A stretch of DNA of 64,000 nt, from NCBI RefSeq assembly GCF_000416235.1, contig NZ_ATLO01000003.1, positions 1-64,000 on the forward strand, written 5' to 3'. Of the stretch, positions 26,803-35,570 are shown one piece after another. The position numbers were made by a program, and so were the translations under genes. Each line of letters begins with the position of its first letter. Within the stretch, counting starts at the first letter, position 1. A model generated the notes under the pieces. That model was not told the origin of the DNA. It ran no database searches and worked only from the letters and a program-made list of their open reading frames with translations. This stretch comes from Pseudomonas sp. CFII64. GTDB taxonomy: Bacteria; Pseudomonadota; Gammaproteobacteria; Pseudomonadales; Pseudomonadaceae.

Positions 26803-27579
26803 ATGAGCACTCATCCAGTCGCCCCACACGAACTCGACACTCACCCAGTCGTCTCTCGGCAAGAGTGGCTGACGGCGCGCCAACAGCATCTGCTTCACGA
26901 GAAAGCCTTTACCCGCCAACGCGATCAACTCAGCGCCGAGCGCCGCGCCCTGCCCTGGGTCAAGATCGACAAACCGTACAGCTTCGAAGGTCCGAACGGC
27001 CAACACAGCCTCAGCGAGCTGTTCGGCAATAACAGCCAGTTGATCGTGTATCACTTCATGTTCGGTAAGGATTGGCAGGAAGGCTGCTCGGGCTGCTCCT
27101 TCCTGACCGACCACATGGACGGCGCGAATTTGCATCTCGCGCACCACGACATCAGCCTTGTCGCCGTTTCCCACGCGCCATGGCAGCAGTTTCAGGCGTT
27201 CAAACAACGCATGGGCTGGCAGTTGCAATGGGTTTCATCGGCGGGCACTGACTTCAACTTTGACTTTGGCGTATCCGCCACCGCCGAACAGATCGCCGAC
27301 GGCAGCGTCACCTACAATTACGAGCCGTCTACCGAACCTTTCGAGGAAATGCCCGGCCTGAGCGTTTTTTACAAAAACCCGGCGGGCGAGATTTTCCACA
27401 CTTACTCGACCTACGCCCGAGGCCTGGACATCCTGGTGGGCGCCTACAACTATCTGGACCTCACGCCCAGAGGCCGGAATGAGCTGCAAATCATGGACTG
27501 GATGCGCCTGCATGACCGCTATGAGGACGCTGCCAGCGATTCAGCCCAATGCTGCGCGAGCGAAGCCCGGGATCAATAA
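26803..27579 (+). CDS. DUF899 thioredoxin-fold protein
   Basis: 258 residues, DUF899 family of thioredoxin-like proteins. Conserved [14 protein letters not shown], the [15 protein letters not shown] segment with C95-x-x-C98, a possible redox pair, and the C-terminal [12 protein letters not shown](I)LVGAYNYLD, written in parts here. No defined substrate. AGAGGAA is the ribosome binding site. The gene ends 7 bases inside the convergent deoC gene. Confidence 0.85.
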   Translation: MSTHPVAPHELDTHPVVSRQEWLTARQQHLLHEKAFTRQRDQLSAERRALPWVKIDKPYSFEGPNGQHSLSELFGNNSQLIVYHFMFGKDWQEGCSGCSFLTDHMDGANLHLAHHDISLVAVSHAPWQQFQAFKQRMGWQLQWVSSAGTDFNFDFGVSATAEQIADGSVTYNYEPSTEPFEEMPGLSVFYKNPAGEIFHTYSTYARGLDILVGAYNYLDLTPRGRNELQIMDWMRLHDRYEDAASDSAQCCASEARDQ

Positions 27580-28256
27580 CCGCTGCCGGACGCCTGCGCG
27601 CCGCTGACAATGGCGATGCCCGAGCTGGTCCCCAGGCGCGTGGCGCCCGCTTCGATCATGGCCACGGCGGTGGCGTAGTCGCGCACGCCGCCGGAGGCTT
27701 TGACTTGCACCGCAGTGCCGACCACTTTACGCATCAAGGCCACGTCTTCCAGGGTCGCGCCGCTGCGGCTGAAACCCGTTGAGGTCTTGACGAAGGCGAC
27801 GTTCAGCTCGCGGGAAATCTCGCAGGCGCGGACTTTTTGCGCCTCGTCGAGCAAGCAGGTTTCGAGGATCACTTTCAACGGCACGGCACCGCACGCTTGC
27901 TTGACCAGGGCTATGTCATCGCGCACCACCTCGAACAGCCCGTCTTTCAAGGCACCGATGTTCAGCACCATGTCGATTTCCCCTGCGCCGGCGGCAATTG
28001 CCCGCTGGGCTTCGAAGGCTTTGGTATCGCTCAGGCCTGCGCCCAGCGGAAATCCCACCACCGCACAGACTTTGACGCTTGCGCCGGTCAGCAGCTGCGC
28101 CGCGTAAGGCACCTGCCCGGAATTGACACAGACGGAATAAAAGCCATGATCCCTGGCTTCCTGACACAACGTGGCGATTTGCTCTCTGGAGGCATCGGCG
28201 GCCAGCAAGGTATGGTCGATATACTTGGCCAATGCAGCGGGTTCGAGTTTGATCAT
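27573..28256 (-). CDS. deoC: Deoxyribose-phosphate aldolase
   Basis: 227 residues. Class I aldolase that splits 2-deoxyribose-5-phosphate to acetaldehyde and glyceraldehyde-3-phosphate. D96 in EIDMV and the Schiff-base lysine K157 in [11 protein letters not shown] are present, as is [10 protein letters not shown] near the end. ATG 28256 is preceded by AGGAAAC at seven bases and gives the normal length; the frame is open to 28313. Divergent from the DeoR-type regulator; the sugar kinase, permease and mutarotase lie on the other side of that regulator, together forming a deoxyribose catabolic locus. Confidence 0.95.
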   Translation of the reverse strand: MIKLEPAALAKYIDHTLLAADASREQIATLCQEARDHGFYSVCVNSGQVPYAAQLLTGASVKVCAVVGFPLGAGLSDTKAFEAQRAIAAGAGEIDMVLNIGALKDGLFEVVRDDIALVKQACGAVPLKVILETCLLDEAQKVRACEISRELNVAFVKTSTGFSRSGATLEDVALMRKVVGTAVQVKASGGVRDYATAVAMIEAGATRLGTSSGIAIVSGAQASGSGY

Positions 28257-28305
28257 CAGAGGTTTCCTGTCAGAGTGCGCTTTCAATTCAGCACGTGAAG
28301 TTATT

Positions 28306-28335
28306 TTAGTCACAATTAGTGTTAGTTTTACAACA
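28306..28335. promoter_or_regulatory. Candidate DeoR operator between deoC and deoR
   Basis: Three TTAGT words (28306, 28316, 28322) and, over 28320-28335, TGTTAGTTTTACAACA, which matches 12 of 16 bases of TGTTAAATTAATAACA upstream of deoK (32591-32606). Shared sites fit one repressor controlling both transcripts. Confidence 0.5.
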
Positions 28336-28354
28336 GCAAACTTTCATTACCGGA

Positions 28355-29125
28355 ATGCCCGTGGACAGTAAAAAATCCGAACGCATCAAATTCATCCAGC
28401 GCGCCCTGCAAGATCAAAAAGCCATCCACCTGCGGGAAATGGCCGCCTTGCTGGACGTCTCGGAAATGACCCTGCGCCGGGATCTGGGCCGTCATCCGGA
28501 CAAGTTTCACTTGCTCGGCGGCCACATCACCCTGGCCTTCGATGGCAATGAAGCTGCCGATTACCGGGTCACCGAACAGGACACCCGGCACGTCGAGGAA
28601 AAACGCCGCATCGGCAAGCTGGCTGCCGCGTTCATCAAGCCCGGCGACACGGTATTTTTCGATTGCGGCACCACCATTCCTTTCGTGGTCGATTTCATTC
28701 CTGATGAGCTTGAGTTCACGGCGGTGTGCAACTCGCTCAACGTGTTGCTCAAGCTCCAGCAAAAACCCAACTGCACCATCGTGCTCTGCGGTGGCACCTT
28801 CCATCGCAAGAACCAGATCTTCGAGAACCGCGCCGAAACCGGCATTCTCGATGGCGTACGCCTGAGCTGGGCGTTTGTTTCCGCAGCCGGGGTCAGCCAG
28901 GAGTTCGGCGTGACCTGCTTCAACTTCAACGAAGTCGAGGTCAAGCAAAAGGTCCTGCGTCAGGCGCGGCACTGCATGCTGCTGGCCGATCACTCCAAGT
29001 TCGACGCCGTGCGCACCGCGCATTTCGCCAAACTGGAGGACTTCCAGGTGGTGGTCACCGACAAGAAGCTGCCCCGCCGCTATCGCGACTTGATCGAGGC
29101 CAACGGCGCCCAACTGGTGCTCTGA
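28355..29125 (+). CDS. deoR: DeoR-family transcriptional repressor
   Basis: 256 residues. N-terminal winged helix with LREMAALLDVSEMTLRRDLG (HTH about 25-45), then a sugar-phosphate-isomerase-like effector domain with DCGTTIPF and ILCGG-type loops (VLCGGTFHRKNQ) that binds a phosphosugar. In the deo system the effector would be deoxyribose-5-phosphate. Start uncertain: ATG 28355 is used; GTG 28361 with GGA at six bases is an alternative and a GTG at 28319 is unlikely. Gene lies between deoC and the mutarotase-permease-kinase run, convergent with the latter. Confidence 0.85.
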   Translation: MPVDSKKSERIKFIQRALQDQKAIHLREMAALLDVSEMTLRRDLGRHPDKFHLLGGHITLAFDGNEAADYRVTEQDTRHVEEKRRIGKLAAAFIKPGDTVFFDCGTTIPFVVDFIPDELEFTAVCNSLNVLLKLQQKPNCTIVLCGGTFHRKNQIFENRAETGILDGVRLSWAFVSAAGVSQEFGVTCFNFNEVEVKQKVLRQARHCMLLADHSKFDAVRTAHFAKLEDFQVVVTDKKLPRRYRDLIEANGAQLVL

Positions 29126-29146
29126 CCCACACGTAACAACTGCCGC

Positions 29147-30217
29147 TTACAACAGTTTTTGTTCCATAGCCCGGCGTTCAGCAGCCGACAAATACCCGGT
29201 CGTCACACTGAACTGCGCACTCTCGCCCACCGCCAGCGACCGCACATTGCCCTTGGCTGACTCGGCGCGATAGCCCTCCGGCTCGCAGGTGGCCGGCAGG
29301 ATAAACGCCGCAACCTGTTGATCAGGGTTGTGCAGAATCCAGCGTGCTGCGTGATCAAACTGCTCCGGCCGATAGCGCGTGTAGAACGCCGGGCCATGCG
29401 GGTGTTCGAGCAAGAAGTGCGCATTGCCATCTTCATCAGCGCGAACATTGTCGAAGAAACAGACGATTTCCGGGTTGTACAGCTCAGGCGTGTCCAGGGT
29501 TTGCAAGCGCGAAGGGGCTTGCGTCAGCTCGTCCATATACGCACTCCACTGCGGCGTCGGACGCACATGCGCAGGAACGCTGCTGCGCACCCGAATACGC
29601 TCGACACCCAGCGGTTCGACGAAGCGGCCGCCCGGCACATAGGCGTAATTCATGTGCGCCATGTACATCAGCTCCATGGGCGTGCCGGCCAGATTGGTCA
29701 CCTGCATGCCGATATCAAACAGCGCCGACTCTGGGCGCAGCGTGACACTGGGCCGCGCCTGATAATGATCACCAAAACCCTGCACGTATTCGTACTCGCC
29801 GCCCAACCGCAGATACGCGCCCTTGCTGTCCTCACCGACTTCCAGCCAGGCGTTGTCCATGGCGGCACAGGGCATTTCGCCGTGCAGCGGATGATCGTCT
29901 TCCGGGCCGGGACAGCCATTGCGCAGCAAGCCGCTGTGAAACATGAAGCAACCGTAAGTGCCGATCACGGTCGGGCTCGGGCGCGGCTGGCTGAACATGT
30001 TGCGCATGGTCAGGTCGCAGCCGTCGAAGACCGCCGACCAGATCATCTGCCCTTGATAAGGCAGCACCACCAGGCGACCGCGCTGGTTTTCCAGCGCCAG
30101 CGCCAGCACGCCGGACGGGAACGTCCAGGCGCTGACCCGGAAATCAGCGGATTCGAGCAGCGGCTTCTCAGCCCCGACGAACTGCGACGGAGTCAGCGCG
30201 AATCGGGTCGGCATCAT
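29147..30217 (-). CDS. Aldose 1-epimerase-like (DUF4432) protein, probable deoxyribose mutarotase
   Basis: 356 residues, galactose-mutarotase superfamily. Visible features: SWTFPSGVLALALENQRG (N-terminal strands), HSGLLRNG and GYMAHMNYAYVPG-type histidine strands with H in MYMAHMNY, and LPATCEPEG. In Salmonella-type deoQKPX loci the equivalent mutarotase (DeoX/DeoM) interconverts deoxyribose anomers before phosphorylation; assignment to that role here is by neighbourhood (permease, kinase, deoC). The start overlaps the permease stop by four bases (ATGA), so translation is coupled. Confidence 0.8.
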   Translation of the reverse strand: MMPTRFALTPSQFVGAEKPLLESADFRVSAWTFPSGVLALALENQRGRLVVLPYQGQMIWSAVFDGCDLTMRNMFSQPRPSPTVIGTYGCFMFHSGLLRNGCPGPEDDHPLHGEMPCAAMDNAWLEVGEDSKGAYLRLGGEYEYVQGFGDHYQARPSVTLRPESALFDIGMQVTNLAGTPMELMYMAHMNYAYVPGGRFVEPLGVERIRVRSSVPAHVRPTPQWSAYMDELTQAPSRLQTLDTPELYNPEIVCFFDNVRADEDGNAHFLLEHPHGPAFYTRYRPEQFDHAARWILHNPDQQVAAFILPATCEPEGYRAESAKGNVRSLAVGESAQFSVTTGYLSAAERRAMEQKLL

Positions 30218-31545
30218 GATGCGGTCACCACGCCTGCCGACACCTGTTCAGTATTGCCCTGGCGCATGCAGCGCACGGCGTAGAGGACGATCACCACGAA
30301 GCACAACAGTGGAATGCTGTAGGCCATCTGCATGTTGCCGCCGGTGTAATCGGACAGCAGGCCCTGGAAGATCGGAATCACGCCGCCGCCAACAATGCTC
30401 ATGACCAGCAGCGAGCCGCCGACGCTGGTGTCTTCACCCAAACCATCGATGGTCAGGCCATAAATGGTCGGCCAGCACGGGCCGAGGAAAATACTCACGC
30501 CCACCGCCGCGTAAACCGCAGAAATGTTCGGCACCAGAATCGTGTAGGCCAGCAGCACAATGGTCAGCACGCCATACAGCGCCAGGACCGTGGCCGGACG
30601 CATCTTGCGCATCAGCAGGTTGGCAATCATCTTGCCCACGAAATAAGCGGCAAAAGTCGTCAGCAGGAACCACGAAGCGCTGCGCTCATTCATCCCGCCC
30701 ATCTGCATGGCCAGGCGAATGGTGAAACTCCACACACCGACTTGCGCCCCCACGTACAGAAACTGCGCCAGCACGCCGAAGACAAAACGCGGATTACGGC
30801 GCAGACGCGACAAGCTTTGGCTGATGCTGGAGGTTTTGACGTCAGTCTTGGCGTTGCCTTTGCAAGCCGGAAAGCGGGTGATGGCGATCAGGATGAACAT
30901 CAGGATCAGTACCGCGATCATCCATTTGTACGGCAGCAGGGTCGACTGGATCATCTGCAACTGCTGGATCGCCGCATCGCTGGCGCTCATCTGGGTCAGT
31001 TGCTCGTGAGTCGCGTCAGTGTCCTTGAACATCACGAAACTGCCGACATAGACCCCGGCCATGGCGCCGAACGGGTGGAAAGTCTGCGAGATATTCAGGC
31101 GCCGAGTGCCGGTTTCACGCGGCCCCATCAGCGTCGAGTAGGTGTTGCAGGCCGTTTCCAGAAACGCCAGGCCCGCGGCGATGACAAACAGCGCCATCAG
31201 GAACATGCCGTACTTGGCCGTCGAGGCCGCCGGGAAAAACAGCAGACAGCCCAGCATGTACAGCATCAGCCCGATGAGAATCGTGGTTTTGTAGCTGAAC
31301 CGCCGCACCGCCATCGCCGCCGGAATAGCGACAAAGAAATAGCCCAGGTAAAACGCCGATTGCACGAACGCGGTCTGGAAATCGCTGAGCAGGAAGGCTT
31401 TCTTGAAATGCGCGATGAGCACGTCGTTCATGCTCGCTGCGGCCGCCCACAGCGCAAAGATGCTGCACAACAGCAGGAAAGCAAACCACGGCGTGCGATT
31501 GAGGTAAAAACCATCGGCGGTCTGTTGAAGCGGAGGCTTAGTCAT
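30214..31545 (-). CDS. deoP: FucP-type sugar:proton symporter, probable deoxyribose permease
   Basis: 443 residues, 12 transmembrane helices, major facilitator superfamily of the L-fucose permease group. The family-diagnostic loop FLETACNTYSTLMGP with GPRETGTRRLNISQTFHPFGA downstream is present (quoted in two parts). Lies between the mutarotase and kinase of the deoxyribose locus; DeoP in Salmonella belongs to the same family, so deoxyribose is the likely cargo. I use ATG 31545 with GGAG upstream; an extension to 31590 is possible but unlikely. 61 bases after the kinase stop. Confidence 0.83.
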   Translation of the reverse strand: MTKPPLQQTADGFYLNRTPWFAFLLLCSIFALWAAAASMNDVLIAHFKKAFLLSDFQTAFVQSAFYLGYFFVAIPAAMAVRRFSYKTTILIGLMLYMLGCLLFFPAASTAKYGMFLMALFVIAAGLAFLETACNTYSTLMGPRETGTRRLNISQTFHPFGAMAGVYVGSFVMFKDTDATHEQLTQMSASDAAIQQLQMIQSTLLPYKWMIAVLILMFILIAITRFPACKGNAKTDVKTSSISQSLSRLRRNPRFVFGVLAQFLYVGAQVGVWSFTIRLAMQMGGMNERSASWFLLTTFAAYFVGKMIANLLMRKMRPATVLALYGVLTIVLLAYTILVPNISAVYAAVGVSIFLGPCWPTIYGLTIDGLGEDTSVGGSLLVMSIVGGGVIPIFQGLLSDYTGGNMQMAYSIPLLCFVVIVLYAVRCMRQGNTEQVSAGVVTAS

Positions 31546-31606
31546 TATTGTTCTCCGGAGTGACGTTGGGAAATGCGGCGCCAGGCTCAAGGCCAGGCGA
31601 CGGCGA

Positions 31607-32527
31607 TCAAACAGCTTTCAGGAATGCGGCAAAGGCTTCGGCGTCTGGATAGGAAGTCTGCGTCCCCAAACCGGTAACCGAGCAGGCTGAATAGGCCACG
31701 GCCTGAGTCATGGCGCGGCGGATGTCGCGGTCCTGGGTCCAGTTCCGCGCGAAGCAGCCAATGAATGCATCGCCAGCGCCCGTGGTGTCCCGGGCGGCCA
31801 CGCTCAGGCCAGCGACGCGAAACTCGCCTTCCTCGCCCACGTACAGCGCGCCGTGTTCACCCAGGGTGACGATGACGTGGCGAATGCCTTCGGCGACCAG
31901 TTGCCGTGCAGCAATGGCCGCAGACTCCGGCGAGTCCACCGTCAAGCCGCTGATCAGGGCCAGTTCGCTTTCGTTGGGGATCAGGAAATCCAGTTGTGCC
32001 AGATGCGCGCGGCTCAGTCCGGCCACGGCTGGCGCAGGGTTGAGCAATACCGGGATGCCGTTGCGCTTGCCGAACTCGATGGCGTAGTAAACGGTGTCCA
32101 GATCGATTTCCAGCTGCACCACGATCAGCGCGCAATCGCGCAGCGCAGCCTGTGCGGTATCGATGTCCGCCGGCTTGAGATGAGCGTTGGCACCTTTGAC
32201 GATCAGAATGCTGTTGTGGGAATCGCTCTGCACGAAGATCGGCGCCACGCCGCTGGAGACACCGGGAACCCGGTTGACGTATTGGGTATCGATGCCGAAG
32301 CGCTGGAAATTGGCCAGGGTGTTATCGGCAAACACATCGTCGCCGACCTTACTGAGCATCAGCACGTCAGCGCCAAGCTTGGCCGCCGCCACCGCCTGAT
32401 TGGCGCCCTTGCCGCCGCAGCCCATGGCAAAACCAGGCGCTTCAAGGGTTTCGCCCTGCCGAGGCATCCGGTCGATGTAGGTGATCAAATCCACCATATT
32501 GCTGCCGATGACCGCGATCTTATTCAT
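31607..32527 (-). CDS. deoK: Ribokinase-family sugar kinase, probable deoxyribokinase
   Basis: 306 residues, PfkB/ribokinase family. Hallmarks: GCGGKGANQAVAAAKLGA (substrate lid region), NPAPAVAG, and the C-terminal DTTGAGDAFIGCF motif with the catalytic aspartate in GAGD. Predicted to phosphorylate 2-deoxyribose at O5 for DeoC. Genes downstream on the same strand are the permease and mutarotase. The frame begins at GTG 32536, but ATG 32527 is preceded by AAGGTGA at six bases and is used. Upstream lies the AT-rich promoter with the operator candidate. Confidence 0.85.
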   Translation of the reverse strand: MNKIAVIGSNMVDLITYIDRMPRQGETLEAPGFAMGCGGKGANQAVAAAKLGADVLMLSKVGDDVFADNTLANFQRFGIDTQYVNRVPGVSSGVAPIFVQSDSHNSILIVKGANAHLKPADIDTAQAALRDCALIVVQLEIDLDTVYYAIEFGKRNGIPVLLNPAPAVAGLSRAHLAQLDFLIPNESELALISGLTVDSPESAAIAARQLVAEGIRHVIVTLGEHGALYVGEEGEFRVAGLSVAARDTTGAGDAFIGCFARNWTQDRDIRRAMTQAVAYSACSVTGLGTQTSYPDAEAFAAFLKAV

Positions 32528-32590
32528 TGTATTCACCTTGATATATCGGGCCCTCCACAGCGGGAGAAAACCTTTTTTACGTTTATATTT

Positions 32591-32606
32591 TGTTAAATTA
32601 ATAACA
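32591..32606. promoter_or_regulatory. Candidate DeoR operator upstream of deoK
   Basis: TGTTAAATTAATAACA, a dyad TGTTA-N6-TAACA in an AT-rich segment (32571-32645) about 65 bases before the deoK start. Closely matches the site between deoC and deoR. Confidence 0.5.
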
Positions 32607-32656
32607 TTTAATGTGATAACTCAATCTTTTTTTGATGTGAATCTCTCAACCCAAGC

Positions 32657-32688
32657 AAAAACGGGCCAGGCATTTCTGCCTGACCCGT
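32657..32688 (-). terminator. Rho-independent terminator of tam
   Basis: On the minus strand: ACGGGTCAGGCA, loop GAAA, TGCCTGGCCCGT, followed by TTTT. Twelve-base stem with one mismatch (G-T type), 65 bases after the stop. Confidence 0.88.
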
Positions 32689-32752
32689 TGGGAACCCTCG
32701 ATATAGACGGCGCGTGGCCGGTTATTATCCGCTCGTCGACCAGCTCGTCTGC

Positions 32753-33517
32753 TTAACGCGTTGCTACTACAAACAACCTCGGGAATGGCAACAGCACCGT
32801 GCCATCTTCCAGCGCCGGATACGCCTCGCTGATCGCGACGAGATAGCGTTCGAGGAACGCCTGCTTTTGTGTTTTATCCAGCGGCTCAAGATAAGGCCGC
32901 AATGCCGAACCCTTGAACCACTCGACCACGGCCGCATGACCGCCTTCCAACGGATGAAAATAGGTGGTTCGCCACACGTCCACTGAACGGCAATGGCCCT
33001 TGAGCAATGCGTAATAAAAGCTCGCTTCGTGACGATCAGGATGTTTGACCGCCGCAATCTTGCTCGCCCACGGGCCGTCCGCTGCCACTTCACGGGCCAG
33101 ACGATGCGCCGGTTCCTGCAGGTTATCCGGCGTCTGCACCGCCAGGCTGCCACCGGGCGTGAGCTTGCTGACCAGGCGCGGATATAGCGCGGCATGCTCC
33201 GCCACCCATTGCAGAGAAGCGTTGGCCAGGATCACGTCCAATGGTTGCGCGGGATTCCACGTAGCGATGTCGGCCAACTCGAAACTCAAGGCTGGCAGGC
33301 GTTGGCGCGCATCGATCAGCATGTTTTCCGAACTGTCCAGGCCGGTCACTCGCGCCTGGGGATAACGTTCTGCAAGCACTTGCGTCGAATTGCCGGGGCC
33401 GCAGCCCAAGTCCACCGCCGTCTGGACGTTCTGCGTCGGGATCGCCGCGACCAGGTCAATCACTGGGCGTGTGCGTTGCTGCTCGAAAATTGAATACTGC
33501 TTGGCTGACCAGGACAT
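32753..33517 (-). CDS. tam: Trans-aconitate 2-methyltransferase
   Basis: 254 residues. SAM-dependent methyltransferase: VDLGCGPGNS (motif I), TGLDSSENML, LANASLQWV, and the Tam-specific GSLAVQTPDN segment. E. coli Tam methylates trans-aconitate, removing this inhibitor of aconitase; length and the Trp-rich features match. ATG 33517 is preceded by GGGAG and starts MSWSAKQYS, which is typical; a frame open to 33580 is not used. Monocistronic, with its own terminator. Confidence 0.9.
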   Translation of the reverse strand: MSWSAKQYSIFEQQRTRPVIDLVAAIPTQNVQTAVDLGCGPGNSTQVLAERYPQARVTGLDSSENMLIDARQRLPALSFELADIATWNPAQPLDVILANASLQWVAEHAALYPRLVSKLTPGGSLAVQTPDNLQEPAHRLAREVAADGPWASKIAAVKHPDRHEASFYYALLKGHCRSVDVWRTTYFHPLEGGHAAVVEWFKGSALRPYLEPLDKTQKQAFLERYLVAISEAYPALEDGTVLLPFPRLFVVATR

Positions 33518-33592
33518 GAAGGCTCCCGTACTGTGTTGAGACGTGGAGCAGAGACTAGAACGTGCAGCACCGGGAAACAATGTTCGGGCAGG

Positions 33593-34339
33593 TCAGCGGG
33601 ACAACAGCGCCTGCAACTCCAGCGCATTGCCCACGGCAAAACCGCTGGCGGTGTTATCGAAAATGCACCAACTGGAGATATTTTTTTGCCGGGATGCCAG
33701 CAGGTCGCTGGCCAGTATTTGCAGCCGGGAATGCTCATACGGGCTGTGGTAGATCCGTGGCGAACCGTGCAGGCGCCAGTACCGGACGCCCGGCCAGCCT
33801 GCGGGAAGCGTGCCGCCGCAGATTGGCGATGGATCAGCCGCGACCCGGCCAATTCGCTGTTCCATCAGTAAGTCGTCGGCGCTCAGCCAACTTGCGTGGC
33901 GCGGTTCAAGCACAACATCGCCGGGGAAATGCTCGCGCAACGTGTGAAAGAAAATCTGCGCGACTTGCGGTTCATAGGTCAACGACGGCGGCAACTGGAC
34001 CAGCAGGCAACCGAGCTTTTCACCCAGGCCGCTGCATTGCGCCATGAATTCATCCAGCGCTGCAGCGCAATCCACCAGACGTCGTTCGTGGGTAATCTGC
34101 TTCGGCACTTTGACGGCAAAGCGAAAGTCAGCAGGAACCGACTCGGCCCAACGCACGTAGGTCTGATAGCGGTGAGGCCGGTAGAACGAGCTATTGATTT
34201 CAACCGCTGACAATCGCGAGGCGTAACGCTGCAAATGGGAGCCTTGTTCGTCAAACGCCGACCAATGCTCCCGAGGCAGACTCCAGCCAGCGCAGCCCAC
34301 ATAAATGGGCGACGCCTGATGGTCGTGGCTGACTACCAC
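33593..34339 (-). CDS. DUF72-family protein
   Basis: 248 residues, TIM-barrel DUF72 family. Conserved start IYVGCAGWSLPREHW, the AVEINSSFYR strand, FRFAVKVPKQITHERRL, and the C-terminal WCIFDNTASGFAVGNAL. The family is linked to iron-sulfur or endonuclease functions only weakly; no reaction is established. The start is a GTG (no early ATG), located six bases after the stop of the small acidic protein gene, with no strong ribosome binding site of its own, so translational coupling is likely. Confidence 0.83.
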   Translation of the reverse strand: MVVSHDHQASPIYVGCAGWSLPREHWSAFDEQGSHLQRYASRLSAVEINSSFYRPHRYQTYVRWAESVPADFRFAVKVPKQITHERRLVDCAAALDEFMAQCSGLGEKLGCLLVQLPPSLTYEPQVAQIFFHTLREHFPGDVVLEPRHASWLSADDLLMEQRIGRVAADPSPICGGTLPAGWPGVRYWRLHGSPRIYHSPYEHSRLQILASDLLASRQKNISSWCIFDNTASGFAVGNALELQALLSR

Positions 34340-34345
34340 GCCGTC

Positions 34346-34522
34346 TTAGCTCGGCGCACCCGAGCTGTCATCGCCGGCGATGTCCGGATCATCCGGCTCC
34401 ACTTCATTGTCCTCGGCGTTGCGCACGTCATCATCAGGGCGCGCCTCGTCGTCGGACTCCATCGGATTGGGGTTGGGCCCCGGGGACTGCGCGGCTTGGG
34501 TGTCGACAGGTCGTATGCTCAT
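34346..34522 (-). CDS. Small acidic disordered protein
   Basis: 58 residues, start ATG with GAGGG six bases upstream. Composition is extreme: about a third Asp/Glu and many Pro (segments PGPNPNPMESDDEARP and DNEVEPDDPDIAG), no cysteine, no hydrophobic stretch, so it is predicted to be fully disordered and very acidic. No family recognised. It precedes the DUF72 gene by six bases and probably forms an operon with it. A counter-ion, anti-sigma or phosphoprotein-like role is open. Confidence 0.7.
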   Translation of the reverse strand: MSIRPVDTQAAQSPGPNPNPMESDDEARPDDDVRNAEDNEVEPDDPDIAGDDSSGAPS

Positions 34523-34641
34523 GTTGCCCTCGCAGAATCATTGGATGACCTGCGTTGGAAATGGCAGCCAAGCATGAGTTCGGATTATTGGATGACTGGT
34601 GAGAAAAGCGCGATGCGAGAGGCAGCAAACATAGAACACCA

Positions 34642-34745
34642 GGTAGGAGGGGACTTGTCCCCGAAAGGCGATAGTTCAGGCAGCGTTAACCTTCCGGATT
34701 TTCATTGTCAGAACCATCGCATTCGGGGACAAGTCCCCTCCTACC
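34642..34745. repeat. REPIN, GGGGACTTGTCCCC subtype
   Basis: GGTAGGAGGGGACTTGTCCC and its inverted copy GGGGACAAGTCCCCTCCTACC, 104 bases end to end with about 56 bases between the arms. Confidence 0.85.
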
Positions 34746-34763
34746 GGTGGCTGGATGAACCAC

Positions 34764-34836
34764 GTTGGAGCGAGGCTCGCCCGCGAAGGCGTCATTGATC
34801 TCAGCGCCCTCTTCCCGGATAAATCCGGTCCCACAG
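34764..34836. repeat. REP pair of two subtypes
   Basis: Left GTTGGAGCGAGGCTCGCCC plus GCGAAGGCG; right CTTCCCGGATAAATCCGGTCC plus CACAG, inverted. Stem cores differ, so this pair is mosaic. Confidence 0.7.
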
Positions 34837-34850
34837 CGTGTGTCCGTGCC

Positions 34851-35570
34851 TCAACCCCGCAACTTGCCCAACCATTCCAGCGAAGTGCGCCACAGGCAGA
34901 TGCCCAGGAAGTACGCGGACATCGCGGCCCAGACGATCATCACTGTCGGGCTTTGCGCCGGGTGGTCGATCACCAGCAAGGCGCTGCACACCAGCCAGAT
35001 CGTGGTGACGGTGATATTCAGTGGCATCAGGCGGCGCACGCGAAACGGATGGAGGAATTTCATCCGTGTCAGGGTCAGCAATGCCAGGCCGAAAACCGTC
35101 AGCAAGGTGACCCAGGAGGCTGGGGAGATGATGTACACGCACAGCGCGACCACGTTCCAGGCGGCAGGAAAGCCCTGAAAATAGTTGTCCTTGCTTTTCA
35201 TTTCCAGGTTGCAGAAGCAGAACAGCGACGACACCAGAATGACCGCAGTGCTGAGCAACATGGTGTGGTCCGGCAGGTCGATGTAGCGATAGATGAACAA
35301 CGCCGGAATGAACACGTAGGTCAGGTAATCAATGACCAGATCGAGCACTGAACCATCAAAGCCCGGCAACACCGACTGCACATTGAATTTGCGCGCCAGG
35401 GAGCCATCGACGCCATCCACCACCAGCGCAAGGCCCAGCCACAGCAGGCATGCCTTGGGCTGGTCTTCGAACAGCGCGATGGTGGCCATGAAGGCAATGA
35501 CCACGCCGGTGGCGGTAAAAGCATGGGCACCCCAGGCTTTGAGCCAGGCCGTGCGTTGAGTCGATATCAC
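34851..35570 (-). CDS. pcs: Phosphatidylcholine synthase
   Basis: 239 residues, integral membrane CDP-alcohol phosphatidyltransferase. The catalytic signature is present as DGVDGSLAR followed by GFDGSVLDLVID (acidic residues coordinating the metal); eight hydrophobic helices surround it. The enzyme joins choline with CDP-diacylglycerol to make phosphatidylcholine, a lipid made by P. aeruginosa and relatives. I choose GTG 35570 because GGAG lies ten bases before it and the length then matches P. aeruginosa PcsA (238); ATG starts at 35612-35606 would add a 14-residue tail of unlikely sequence. Confidence 0.88.
   Translation of the reverse strand: MISTQRTAWLKAWGAHAFTATGVVIAFMATIALFEDQPKACLLWLGLALVVDGVDGSLARKFNVQSVLPGFDGSVLDLVIDYLTYVFIPALFIYRYIDLPDHTMLLSTAVILVSSLFCFCNLEMKSKDNYFQGFPAAWNVVALCVYIISPASWVTLLTVFGLALLTLTRMKFLHPFRVRRLMPLNITVTTIWLVCSALLVIDHPAQSPTVMIVWAAMSAYFLGICLWRTSLEWLGKLRG

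Larger units (their letters stand above)
34523..34850. other. Gene-free stretch filled with REP elements
   Basis: 328 bases between the acidic-protein gene (its upstream side) and the end of pcs. Most of it is the REPIN at 34642-34745 and the REP pair at 34764-34836. Confidence 0.7.
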
